64,000 nt of DNA, taken from contig PNKY01000001.1 of the NCBI GenBank assembly GCA_013822765.1, positions 1,054,001 to 1,118,000 on the forward strand, given 5' to 3'. The number at the start of each line of letters is the position of its first letter. Positions within the stretch are counted from its first letter, which is position 1. The notes below the pieces were generated by a model that did no database searches, was not told where the DNA came from, and saw only the letters and a list, made by a program, of their open reading frames with translations. This stretch comes from Rhodospirillum sp. GTDB lineage: Bacteria > Pseudomonadota > Alphaproteobacteria > Dongiales > Dongiaceae. Shown piece after piece: positions 50,407 through 58,978 of this stretch. A program made the translations under genes and the position numbers.

Positions 50407-51720
50407 ATGCGCGCGCATAAAAATGGGCTGCGTCACGCCGTGGTTGGCGCGATCGCGGCGTTGGCGATCAGTGCTGCAACAAGTTTCACCGCATGGGCGG
50501 ACACCGAGGTCCGCGTCATCGCGACCGGCGAGCCGTACGGCGCCGCGATGAAGAAGGCGGCGGAGATCTACAAGCAGCGCACCGGCGTGACCGTCACCGT
50601 CGACCAGTACCCGTATTCCGAGGCGTACAACAAGGAAGCGCTGCTCGGCAGCTCGGCCTCGGATGAATACGACATCATGGTTCTGGATTGCATCTGGCTG
50701 CCGCTGTTCGTGAAGAACAACTGGGTCCAGCCGTTCGACCCCCTCGAGGCCGCCGCCAAGCAGAAGATCGACTGGAACGGCTTCGTGCCCGGCATCGTCG
50801 ATGCCTACGATCGCTTCAACGGCAAATACTACGCCGCGCCGATCGACTTCTTCATCGAGGTGATGGCCTATCGCACTGACCTGTTCGACGCGGCCGGCCT
50901 CACTGCGGCACCGAAGACTTGGGACGAGTTCCGCGCCTATGCGGAAAAGCTGAACCAGCCGGACAAGGGCATCTATGGCGTGGTGACGATGCCGGGCGAG
51001 CAGGACGCCGGCTATTCCGAGTGGACGGTGCGCCTGGCGAGCCTGCCGATGCCGCCGGATGCCAACCAGTTCGTGTGGGACAAGTCCTTCAAGTCGGCGT
51101 TGACGCACGAGGACAACGGCCGGAAGGCGCTGGACCTGTGGCTCGACATCAAGCCGTTCGTGGCGCCCGGCGCCAACGAGATGGGCTATGCCGAATCCAC
51201 CAATGCTTTCATGCAGGGAAACGGCGCGATGTTCATCAACTGGTACATGACCTTCTCCGACGTCGAGAATCCGGAGACCAGCAAGGTGGTGGGCAAGGTC
51301 AAATACGCGCTGCCGCCGCGCAGCACGCTGGACGGCAAGCGCCACGACTATCTCGGCGGCTTCCAGATCGCGATCGCGGCCAACGCGCCGCAGCCGGCGG
51401 CGGCCTACGATTTCATCGCGTTCCTCACCACCGACGAGGGCCAGGCGATCATGCTCGACAACGGCGCGCCCGGCGCCTATCGGGCCTCGGTCTACAGCGA
51501 TGAGAAATGGCTGGCGCGCTACCCGTTCCTGGCGCCGGTCAAGGAGGCCGAGGTGCTGCTGCCGCTGACCTCCGACTTCGCGGAGTATGTCGAGATGCAG
51601 CGCATCATCTATGACGAGCTGTTCGCCGCCTGGGCGGGGAACAAGAGCTCCGCCGACGCGATGGCCAAGGCGGATGCCGGCCTGAACGACCTGATGAAGC
51701 AGCTCGGCTATCAGAAATAG
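50407..51720 (+). CDS. Extracellular solute-binding protein, family 1 (UgpB/MalE-like), 437 aa
   Basis: Signal peptide of about 32 residues (basic MRAHKNGLRHAVV, hydrophobic core, TAWADTE cleavage). The mature chain has the family 1 features (VRVIATGEPYGAAMKKAAEIYKQRTGV; GNGAMFINWY; AYDFIAFLTTDEGQ). ATG 50407 follows GGGAGG; an earlier in-frame ATG at 50368 lies at the operator. Divergent from the DeoR/permease operon and its natural partner. No ATPase of this class is encoded between 44 and 52 kb. Confidence 0.9.
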   Translation: MRAHKNGLRHAVVGAIAALAISAATSFTAWADTEVRVIATGEPYGAAMKKAAEIYKQRTGVTVTVDQYPYSEAYNKEALLGSSASDEYDIMVLDCIWLPLFVKNNWVQPFDPLEAAAKQKIDWNGFVPGIVDAYDRFNGKYYAAPIDFFIEVMAYRTDLFDAAGLTAAPKTWDEFRAYAEKLNQPDKGIYGVVTMPGEQDAGYSEWTVRLASLPMPPDANQFVWDKSFKSALTHEDNGRKALDLWLDIKPFVAPGANEMGYAESTNAFMQGNGAMFINWYMTFSDVENPETSKVVGKVKYALPPRSTLDGKRHDYLGGFQIAIAANAPQPAAAYDFIAFLTTDEGQAIMLDNGAPGAYRASVYSDEKWLARYPFLAPVKEAEVLLPLTSDFAEYVEMQRIIYDELFAAWAGNKSSADAMAKADAGLNDLMKQLGYQK

Positions 51721-51841
51721 GCGTTCGCCGCTATTGGGGGTGCGGATGAGGCGCGGCTCCGGGCCGCACCTTTGGCGCAGGCCGTTTCAACGGGCTTGAT
51801 CAATAGCGCATGGGATGTGTTAGCTTTCCGCCTCCAGGCTG

Positions 51842-51888
51842 CCGCTCGTATCGGTGTTGCCGCTGGTTCGAGTCCTGCGGGCCCACCG
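51842..51888 (+). repeat. Degenerate copy of the tRNA-Ile2 3' end (possible att site)
   Basis: Aligns with bases 27831-27878 of tRNA-Ile2: 42 of 48 columns identical, from the anticodon stem (CCGCTC) through the T arm (GGTTCGAGTCCTGC) to CCCACC, with one base deleted. The T and anticodon stems no longer pair properly and no clear 5' half is present, so it is not a working tRNA. The same orientation as the intact gene is what tRNA-targeted integration leaves. The rest of 51721-51984 holds no gene I can support. Confidence 0.75.
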
Positions 51889-51984
51889 ACCCCTTCAGCG
51901 TTGCCGAGACGCGGCCGGCGCGAGTTTTCGGAGGAAGCGACCATCAACCTTCCAGATGCCAATTCCCAGCGTGCCGACGGCCCG

Positions 51985-52881
51985 GTGCGTCCGGCGCAAG
52001 TGGGCGCCCGCCGTATCCTCATCATCCACAATCCCACGTCCGGGCGGCGGCGCGGCTCGCTGCGCGACGTGATCGCGCACCTGGAGGAGATGGCGTGCCG
52101 TGTCACGGTGCATCAAACGACATGCCGCGGCGATGCGCAGGCAGTGACATCGCGGACGACCAGCGCTGAATACGATCGGATCGTGGTGGCGGGCGGCGAT
52201 GGCACCGTGAACGAGGTCCTCAACGGCCTGACGCCGGACTCTCCACCGGTCGCGCTCATTCCGATGGGAACGGCCAACGTCCTGGCAGCCGAAATCGGCC
52301 TCAGTTCGCGACCTGCCGAGATCGCCAGCACGATTGTGCTGGGGGACCCGCGGCCGGTCAGCCTTGGCGAGGTCAATGGCAGGAAGTTCGTGCTGATGAC
52401 GGGCGTGGGGTTCGATGCATTCGTCGTCGCCACCGTCTCGGCGCCCCTCAAGCGGATACTGGGAAAGGGCGCGTACGTCCTGGCCAGCTTCTCGCAGTTC
52501 TTCCGCGGCCATCTTCCGCACTTCGAGATGCATGTCGACGGCGTGCGATACGAAGCTGCTTCGATGGTCATTGCGAACGCCCGATTCTATGGCGGCAAGT
52601 TTGTGTGCGCGCCCGAGGCCCGGATGGACAGTCCCGTCCTGCATGTCTGTCTGTTCGAGCGGGCCGGCCGGTGGTATGTCGCGGCCTATGCGCTTGCGCT
52701 GCTGCTCGGCTTCCTTCACAAGATGCCGGGCTATCGCATCCTCCCCGCCAAGCATATCGAGATCCGGCGACCGGACGGCGCGGCGATTCAATCCGACGGC
52801 GATTTCATCGGGCTGACGCCGGCGCAGGTAACCGTGATGCCGCGCGCGGCCTGGCTGGTTTTTCCGCGCCTCCAGGGATAG
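51985..52881 (+). CDS. Diacylglycerol kinase/YegS-family lipid kinase
   Basis: About 298 aa. NPTSGRRRG and VAGGDGTVNEVLNG are the nucleotide-binding motifs of the DAGK catalytic domain; IPMGTANVLA and GVGFDAFV follow, and SDGDF near the end fits the C-terminal sheet. It phosphorylates a lipid such as diacylglycerol or a sphingoid base. The start is uncertain: GTG 51985 or GTG 52000 are conventional, while an in-frame ATC at 51943 has an ideal GGAGGA site 7 bases before it. The frame is open upstream to 51772 through the tRNA fragment. Confidence 0.85.
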   Translation: MRPAQVGARRILIIHNPTSGRRRGSLRDVIAHLEEMACRVTVHQTTCRGDAQAVTSRTTSAEYDRIVVAGGDGTVNEVLNGLTPDSPPVALIPMGTANVLAAEIGLSSRPAEIASTIVLGDPRPVSLGEVNGRKFVLMTGVGFDAFVVATVSAPLKRILGKGAYVLASFSQFFRGHLPHFEMHVDGVRYEAASMVIANARFYGGKFVCAPEARMDSPVLHVCLFERAGRWYVAAYALALLLGFLHKMPGYRILPAKHIEIRRPDGAAIQSDGDFIGLTPAQVTVMPRAAWLVFPRLQG

Positions 52882-53185
52882 CGGCTCCTGCGCCCATTGC
52901 GGCCGCGCCCTAGATCCAAGAGCACGACGACCGCTGACGCACTCGGTCGATCCGGGTTTCATGCATATCGCTGCGAACCAGCGCTGCGTCTATGCGGCGG
53001 GCTGACGGCGAACTGCGCCTGATCGTGGATGATGGGTTCTGTTGGGAGCGTCGCGATCAAGCGCCTGTTGCGCTCGATCGGACGACCGGCTGGCGGCGCC
53101 ACGCGCCTTTGTAGACTCACCCCGCGCGTTTCGCCTGCCAGCCTTGTCCTCGCGCCGGTGTCGGGAGCCGGCGCAGTTGTGCAAA
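52882..53185. other. 304-base gap with no supported feature
   Basis: Between the lipid kinase and a small leftward gene. It contains only a 40-codon ATG frame (52992-53114) without a ribosome site and GC-rich sequence lacking clear hairpins. I see nothing definite. Confidence 0.5.
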
Positions 53186-53386
53186 CTAGATCAGGCCTGC
53201 GATGCGCGCGGCACGCACGGCGTCCTGCCGCGTCTGCCAGCGCTGAACCTCGAGCTCCTTGAAGGAGTCGATGTTGACGCGCAGCCAGTTCAGCTGGTTT
53301 GGGCCCAGGCCCATCGCGGCGTCGGAGGCGCGCGCCGCGGCCAGCGTGGAATTGCCAGTGTCGTGCATGAAGGTCGAATTGCTCAT
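53186..53386 (-). CDS. Small protein of unknown function, 66 aa
   Basis: Starts MSNSTFMHDTGNSTLAAARASDAAMGLG and ends in a charged helix (FKELEVQRWQTRQDAVRAARIAGLI). No membrane segment and no family recognised. An AAGGGA ribosome site lies 6-7 bases before the ATG, and a good promoter precedes it, so it is probably real. It is isolated from other genes. Confidence 0.55.
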   Translation of the reverse strand: MSNSTFMHDTGNSTLAAARASDAAMGLGPNQLNWLRVNIDSFKELEVQRWQTRQDAVRAARIAGLI

Positions 53387-53448
53387 GATCGTAATTCCCT
53401 TGGTCCTTGTGAGAGACGAACTAAGACGCCGCTGATGTCTGTTACACT

Positions 53449-53476
53449 TAGATAATGATTTCTCTAAAATTGTCAG
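53449..53476 (-). promoter_or_regulatory. Promoter of the 66-aa protein gene
   Basis: Minus strand CTGACA (53471-53476), 16-base spacer, TATCTA (53449-53454), in an A/T-rich stretch about 60 bases before the ATG at 53386. The remainder of 53387-53585 shows no gene. Confidence 0.5.
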
Positions 53477-53585
53477 CTGCTCGCGAGGCCAAGTCGACAC
53501 ACTCGGCTATGAGTTAATGCACGATTAACCTTAATTGGCGGGCTTTTCTCGTCATATCGGCACGAAAGTCACGATGCGCGCGCGC

Positions 53586-54767
53586 TCAGACCTTCACCGC
53601 TTCGATCGCAGCGCGGACCCAATCCAACCGCGCGGCCGGCACCAGGCCGTAATTGTAGTAGTGCAGATCTGTTGCGCCGGCCTGGATCGCTGCCTGGGTG
53701 CGCTCGACGACGTCGCGCGCCGATGCCATCTCCGGATAGAACAGGCGCATGCCCGCACCGAGGCGGCTTTGCGGCGGCAGCATCCGGCGCACCGCCGCGA
53801 CATCTGCGCCGATCGTGGCCGGCGCGCGATCATAGGCGCAGAACAGGATGCCATCGCAGATCTTGCCGAGCGCATTGAGATCGCAGCCCGCACGCCAGCC
53901 ATCGTCGATCACCTCGATGTTGACAGCGGGATCGGCGGCGGCCCGAATCTCCGTTACCAGGCTGGTGACCGGCTCGAAGCGCCAGCGCAGGTAGGCTTCG
54001 ACTTCAGGATGGCCGTGGAACAGGTCGATGCCGCGCTGCGCGAAATCCGGCCAGCGCTGCGCCGGAACCGCGCGCGCCAGGCTCTCCTCGATCCAATGGC
54101 CCACCGTGCGTTGCGCTGCGCCGGCATCGACCCTGGCCAGGGCCGCGCGATCCACGCACGCCTCGCAGAAGCAGAGCGACAGCAGGAAGTCGTCTTCGGC
54201 GGTCAAGCCGACGCCATCCTTCTCATGATGGTATCCGTGGCCGTAGCCCATGAAACCGGGGCTTTCGAGCTGCACGATGTCCGGCCGGTAGTTGCGCGTC
54301 AGGTCCTGCACCAGCGTCACGACATAGCGGCGGACGTCCGGGTGGCTGGGGCAGAGGCTGTAGTAGTAGGGATCGCCGAAGGCGTTGTGCACGCAAGCGG
54401 TGGGATGCAGCATGCCGAGGCGCGTGTTGTGCAGGCACACGGTCCAGCACGCGACCGATAGGCCGGTCTTATCGCGCTGCCGCATCAGCTCGCGCAGCAC
54501 ATCGCCGCCTTCGGCGACCAGATCGGCAACCTTCGGAACGATGGCGCTGCCGGCCCACAGTTTGACGTCGGGCTGGAAATAGATCGTGCCGTCCTCCGGG
54601 AAATAGCTCTTGCGGCGCGGGCTGCGCGGCTGGAGGAAGCGGCCGGCATGATAGGACGCGGCGAGGTTGATGCCGTTCAGCCCGGCGCGGTCGCGGATGT
54701 CCGCCACCACGGTGTCGATGCCGAGGTCGAGGACGTCCCAGGGATAGGTCCAGATCGCGAAGCGCAT
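53586..54767 (-). CDS. Uncharacterised protein, possible TIM-barrel carbohydrate-active enzyme, 393 aa
   Basis: Cytosolic, no signal peptide. The order of segments (MRFAIWTYPWDVLDLG; LNGINLAASYHAG; IVQLESPGFMGYGHGYHHEKDG; FEPVTSLVTEI; NIEVIDDGW; DGILFCAYDR; GMRLFYPEM; ATDLHYYNYGL) looks like successive strands of a beta/alpha barrel with acidic residues at strand ends, as in glycoside hydrolases, and a FCEACVD cysteine pair. I do not recognise a characterised family. ATG 54767; divergent from a Gfo/Idh/MocA dehydrogenase and a sugar ABC importer, which suggests a role in glycoside use. Confidence 0.65.
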   Translation of the reverse strand: MRFAIWTYPWDVLDLGIDTVVADIRDRAGLNGINLAASYHAGRFLQPRSPRRKSYFPEDGTIYFQPDVKLWAGSAIVPKVADLVAEGGDVLRELMRQRDKTGLSVACWTVCLHNTRLGMLHPTACVHNAFGDPYYYSLCPSHPDVRRYVVTLVQDLTRNYRPDIVQLESPGFMGYGHGYHHEKDGVGLTAEDDFLLSLCFCEACVDRAALARVDAGAAQRTVGHWIEESLARAVPAQRWPDFAQRGIDLFHGHPEVEAYLRWRFEPVTSLVTEIRAAADPAVNIEVIDDGWRAGCDLNALGKICDGILFCAYDRAPATIGADVAAVRRMLPPQSRLGAGMRLFYPEMASARDVVERTQAAIQAGATDLHYYNYGLVPAARLDWVRAAIEAVKV

Positions 54768-54880
54768 GCCCAATCCTACACGATTCGCCGCGACCGCCAC
54801 GATGCGCGTGTGGTGCCTGTGCTTGGAATCGTCGGCGCCTTGAGGTCTAGTAGGGACCTGACCGAAGCGGAGGAGCGGAC

Positions 54881-55882
54881 GTGAGCGTGCGGGTGGGGAT
54901 CATCGGTGTCGGAGTCATGGGCGCCGACCATGCGCGGGTGTTGGCATCGCAAGTGCCTGGCGCTGTGCTGCAGGCGCTGTACGACGCCGATCCGACGCGC
55001 GCCAAGGCTGTGGCGGACGAAACCGGTGCGCAGTCGGTGGCCGCCGATCCGCTCGCGCTGGTGCGCGACCCCAGCATCGACGCCGTGCTGGTGGCGTCGC
55101 CGGATGCAACGCACAAAGATTTGACGCTGGCGTGCCTCGCGGCGCGCAAGCCGGTGCTGTGCGAAAAGCCGTTGGCGCCGACCACCGCCGAATGCCGCGA
55201 GGTGCTGGCCGCGGAATCGAAGCTGGGTCGCCGGCTGGTGCAAGTCGGCTACATGCGGCGGTTCGATCCGGCCTATGTCGACATGAAGATGACGATGCTG
55301 TCCGGCCGTCTCGGTGCGCCGCTGATCTTCCACTGCGTCCATCGCAACGTCTCGGCGCCCAGCTGGTTCGATTCCAGGATGGCGGTCAGCAACTCTGCGG
55401 TCCACGAGTTCGACATCGCGCGCTGGATGCTTGACACGGAGCTGACCGACATCCAGGTGTTCCGGCCCAAGGCAGCCCGCGCGGACTCGCCCGGCGCTCC
55501 GGTGTTTCTCGTCCTCGAAACCGCGTGCGGTCAGTTGGTGAACGTCGAGATCTTCATCGACGCCACCTACGGCTACGACGTGCGCGGCGAGCTGGTGTGC
55601 GAAAAGGGCACGGTTTCCCTGGGCGCGCCGGGCCGCACCGAAGTCAGCCTCGACCTTGCGCACGGCAGCGCCTATCCCGCCGACTGGCGTCCGCGCTTCG
55701 CCGATGCCTATCGGCTGCAGAACCAGGCCTGGATCGCGGCGATCGCGGGCGGCGCGAGTGCTGGCGCCAGCGCTTGGGACGGCTACGCGGCTGCGGCGGT
55801 TGCCGAGGCGGGACTGCAGTCGCTGGCTGAGAACCGCTCGGTCTCGATCAGCCTGGTCGAGAAGGCTACCCTGTACAAGTAG
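54881..55882 (+). CDS. Gfo/Idh/MocA family oxidoreductase (inositol 2-dehydrogenase-like), 333 aa
   Basis: N-terminal Rossmann motif (VGIIGVGVMGADHARVLA), CEKPLAPT with the conserved Lys of the EKP motif, and the C-terminal domain with NSAVHEFDIARWML (catalytic Asp/His region). Uses NAD(H) on a cyclitol or sugar. GTG 54881 has GGAGGAG 7 bases upstream. Probably heads the rightward sugar operon with the ABC genes, though 147 bases separate it from the ATPase. Confidence 0.9.
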   Translation: MSVRVGIIGVGVMGADHARVLASQVPGAVLQALYDADPTRAKAVADETGAQSVAADPLALVRDPSIDAVLVASPDATHKDLTLACLAARKPVLCEKPLAPTTAECREVLAAESKLGRRLVQVGYMRRFDPAYVDMKMTMLSGRLGAPLIFHCVHRNVSAPSWFDSRMAVSNSAVHEFDIARWMLDTELTDIQVFRPKAARADSPGAPVFLVLETACGQLVNVEIFIDATYGYDVRGELVCEKGTVSLGAPGRTEVSLDLAHGSAYPADWRPRFADAYRLQNQAWIAAIAGGASAGASAWDGYAAAAVAEAGLQSLAENRSVSISLVEKATLYK

Positions 55883-56029
55883 CGCTCAGGACGCTCACGG
55901 GCTGGGTGAAACCGGTGAGCCGGCCCCCTGCCGTGGAAATTCTGTTGCAGGACGGCTCCATTGCCGTAACAATCGTTTCATTGCGCCAAGTGGCCCATGA
56001 GAGCCGCGACCGCACAGGGAGGATTCCGC

Positions 56030-56770
56030 GTGACATTGCTCGACGTGCGCAGTGTTTCCATGAGCTTTGGCGCGATCCGCGCGCTGACGGAGTTGAGCTT
56101 CACCGTCGGAGCGGGCGAGGTTGTCGGCCTCATGGGCGACAACGGCGCCGGCAAATCCACCATGGTCAAAATCATCGCGGGCAATTTTCCGCCGACCGAT
56201 GGCGAGATCAAGGTCGATGGCGAGATCTGCCATTTCCACAAGCCGGGCGAGGCGCGCGCCAGGGGCATCGAGGTCGTCTACCAGGACCTCGCTTTGGCCG
56301 ATAACCTGACAGCCGCCCAGAACGTGTTTCTCGGCCGCGAGCTCAAGAAGGGCGTCTGGCCGTTCCGGATCCTCGACAAGCGCGCGATGCTGGAGCGGGC
56401 CGACGCGCTGTTCCAGGAGCTGAAGTCGGAGACGAGGCCACGAGATCTGGTCAGGAAGATGTCCGGTGGACAGCGCCAGGCCGTCGCCATCGCGCGCACC
56501 AGGCTGACCAAGGCGAAGCTCATCCTGATGGACGAGCCGACCGCCGCGATCTCCGTCCGCCAGGTGGCCGAGGTGCTCGGCCTGATCCGCCGCCTGAAGG
56601 CGCAGGGTGTCTCGGTCGTGCTCATCAGCCATCGCATGCCCGACGTGTTCGAGGTGTGCGACCGGATCATCGTTCTGCGCCGCGGCAGCAAGGTGGCCGA
56701 CAAGGAGACCGCGCAGACATCGCCGGAGGAGATCACCGGACTGATCACAGGAGCGATCCGTGCCGCCTGA
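56030..56770 (+). CDS. Sugar ABC transporter ATP-binding protein, single-domain (FrcA-like), 246 aa
   Basis: Walker A GDNGAGKST, signature MSGGQRQAV, Walker B LILMDEPTAAIS, switch VLISHRM. Unlike the double-domain RbsA/AraG type it has one ABC domain, as in the rhizobial fructose importer FrcA. GTG 56030 with GGGAGG 9 bases upstream is preferred to ATG 55997. Overlaps the permease start. Confidence 0.9.
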   Translation: MTLLDVRSVSMSFGAIRALTELSFTVGAGEVVGLMGDNGAGKSTMVKIIAGNFPPTDGEIKVDGEICHFHKPGEARARGIEVVYQDLALADNLTAAQNVFLGRELKKGVWPFRILDKRAMLERADALFQELKSETRPRDLVRKMSGGQRQAVAIARTRLTKAKLILMDEPTAAISVRQVAEVLGLIRRLKAQGVSVVLISHRMPDVFEVCDRIIVLRRGSKVADKETAQTSPEEITGLITGAIRAA

Positions 56771-57866
56771 ACGAGAGATCGCGATCGAACCCGACCACGC
56801 AGCAATCTCCGACGTTGTTGGCGTCAAGGAGCAGACTCTTTTCAAAAAGGTCGTCGCCAGCCAGCCATTCTGGGTGACGGTGGCGCTGTTCATTCTGGTC
56901 GCGGTCATGGCCTCGATCGAGCCGAGTTTCGGCACCGCGAACAATGTCGGCAACGTTGCGCGCAACTTCGCGCCGTTCGGCATCATGGCGCTGGGCATGA
57001 CCATCGTGATCATCACCGGCGGCATCGACCTGTCGGTCGGTTCCGTCATGGGCCTGGTCGCGATCGTGGCGGGCCTGTTCCTGACCTGGGAGTATCCCTG
57101 GTACATCGCCTTCGCCATGGGGTTGATCACCGGCCTGATGTGCGGGATCGTGAACGGCTTCTTCGTCGCCTATGTCGGCATGCCGTCGTTCGTGGTGACG
57201 CTCGGCATGCTGTCATTCGCGCGTTCTCTGGCGGTCGTGGTCTCCGGCAACCAGATGCTCTACAAGTTCGGGCCCGACGCGCCGATCGTGAAGGCGATCG
57301 GCCAGGCCAAGTGGCCGCTGCATGAGCCGGCGGGCTGGGCGCCGCACTGGATGCCGGAGCTGTCGTCGCACTTCTGGACCATGGTGGTGGTGGCGCTGTT
57401 CGTGGGCTTCCTGTTCAACTTCACGGCCTGGGGCCGGCACCTGTTCGCCATCGGCGGCAACGAGCAGGGCGCCCGCATGACCGGCGTGCCGGTCGACTGG
57501 GTCAAGTTCCAGGCCTACGTGTTCTCGGCCTTCACCGCGACCGTCGCCTCGCTGCTGCTGCTCGGCTTCAACGGCTCGGCCATCAACGCGATGGGCCAGG
57601 GCTACGAGCTGCGCGTGATCGCGGCGACCGTGATCGGTGGCGCCAACCTGATGGGCGGCGCGGGCACGGCCTATGGCGCGGTCATCGGCTCGGCATTTCT
57701 CGAGGTCATCCGCAACGCGCTGCTGATGGCCGGCATCGATTCGAATTGGCAGGGCGCGTTCGTCGGCGCCTTCATCGTTCTCGCGGTTCTCCTTGGCATG
57801 CTGACCAGCGGCCGGTCGTTGATGACGACCCTCCTTGGCCAGTTCTATCCGAAGAAGCATCGCTAG
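56760..57866 (+). CDS. Sugar ABC transporter permease (FrcC/RbsC-like), 368 aa
   Basis: An N-terminal cytosolic tail and about ten helices; GMTIVIITGGIDLSVGSVMGL and GNEQGARMTGVPVDWVKFQAYVFSAF are the branched-chain/ribose permease family blocks. The conserved extra loop with WPLHEPAGWAPHWMPEL is also seen in fructose-type permeases. GTG 56760 overlaps the ATPase stop by 11 bases. Confidence 0.9.
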   Translation: MPPEREIAIEPDHAAISDVVGVKEQTLFKKVVASQPFWVTVALFILVAVMASIEPSFGTANNVGNVARNFAPFGIMALGMTIVIITGGIDLSVGSVMGLVAIVAGLFLTWEYPWYIAFAMGLITGLMCGIVNGFFVAYVGMPSFVVTLGMLSFARSLAVVVSGNQMLYKFGPDAPIVKAIGQAKWPLHEPAGWAPHWMPELSSHFWTMVVVALFVGFLFNFTAWGRHLFAIGGNEQGARMTGVPVDWVKFQAYVFSAFTATVASLLLLGFNGSAINAMGQGYELRVIAATVIGGANLMGGAGTAYGAVIGSAFLEVIRNALLMAGIDSNWQGAFVGAFIVLAVLLGMLTSGRSLMTTLLGQFYPKKHR

Positions 57867-57916
57867 AGCCGATCACTGCGGACAAACAGTGAAGTTTAGA
57901 AACGGGAGGAGATGAT

Positions 57917-58918
57917 ATGAGGAAGCTTGTTTTGAGCACGGCGGTGGCCCTGGGTGCGATGATGGCCGCCGCGTCTGCCCAGGCGGAGTATACCTTCGCA
58001 CTGGTTCCCAAGAACATGAACAATCCGTTCTTCGATCAGGCGCGCGACGGCTGCAAGAAGGCGGAGTCGGAATCGGCCGGCGCCTTCAAGTGCGAATATA
58101 TCGGCCCCGGCGAGCATGGCGGCGGTGACGAGCAGGTACAGATCGTGCTCGACCTGGTCGCCAAGGGCGTCGACGGCATCGCCGTTGCGCCGTCCAACGC
58201 GGCCGCGATGGCGGTTGCGCTTGAGGCGGCGAAGGAAGCCAACATTCCGGTGCTGACCTGGGACTCCGACGTGCTGCCGGAGAACAAGGACCTGCGCATC
58301 GCCTATATCGGCACGCACAACTACGAGATCGGCGTGAACCTCGCCAAGCTCGCCATGGCGATCAAGCCGAAGGGCGGCACCGTGTGCATCCAGTCGGGTG
58401 GCGCGGCGGCGGCCAACCACAATGAGCGCATGCAGGGTATCCGCGACACGCTGTCCGGCACCAAGTCGGCGGCGTCGCCGGGCGATGCCTTGACCGGCCA
58501 GAACGGCTGGACCGAGCTCCAGGGCTGCCCGCTCTACACCGACGACGATTTCCCGCGCTCGGTGCAGCAGTTCGAAGACATCATGGCCAAGACGCCGAAC
58601 CTCGATGCCTTCATCCCGACCGGCGGCTTCCCGCAGTTCATCCCGGATGCCAACCGGGCCGCGGTCGGCAAATACAAGGACAAGATCGCGTCCAAGGAGC
58701 TGGCATTGGTGGTGGCGGACACGCTGCCGGTCCAGATCGACCAGATGAAGGAGGGCCTGTCCCTGGGTCAGGTCGGCCAGCGTCCGTTCGAGATGGGCTA
58801 CAAGACCATGTTCGCGCTGCGCGACATCAAGGACGGAAAGGCGGCTCCGACCGATCCGACCTATACCGGCCTCGACGTGTGCACGCCGGAAACGGCCGAC
58901 ACCTGCATCGCGAAGTAA
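57917..58918 (+). CDS. Periplasmic sugar-binding protein (FrcB/RbsB-like), 333 aa
   Basis: Signal peptide MRKLVLSTAVALGAMMAAASAQA with an AQA cleavage site. Type 1 periplasmic-binding fold: FALVPKNMNNPFFDQARDGCKKAE, VAKGVDGIAVAPSNAAAM, VLTWDSDV. Two C-terminal Cys (VCTPETADTC) may form a disulfide. Placed last in the operon, with a GGGAGGAGA ribosome site that suits high expression. The ligand is likely a hexose, pentose or cyclitol. Confidence 0.92.
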   Translation: MRKLVLSTAVALGAMMAAASAQAEYTFALVPKNMNNPFFDQARDGCKKAESESAGAFKCEYIGPGEHGGGDEQVQIVLDLVAKGVDGIAVAPSNAAAMAVALEAAKEANIPVLTWDSDVLPENKDLRIAYIGTHNYEIGVNLAKLAMAIKPKGGTVCIQSGGAAAANHNERMQGIRDTLSGTKSAASPGDALTGQNGWTELQGCPLYTDDDFPRSVQQFEDIMAKTPNLDAFIPTGGFPQFIPDANRAAVGKYKDKIASKELALVVADTLPVQIDQMKEGLSLGQVGQRPFEMGYKTMFALRDIKDGKAAPTDPTYTGLDVCTPETADTCIAK

Positions 58919-58978
58919 CGTTCAACGCAAACACCTCATACGAGCGGTGGGCAGAGCGCCCGCCGCTCGTTTCTTTTG

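Noticed and set aside
52992..53114. 40-codon ATG frame between lipid kinase and the 66-aa gene
   Set aside because: No ribosome site and no similarity that I recognise.
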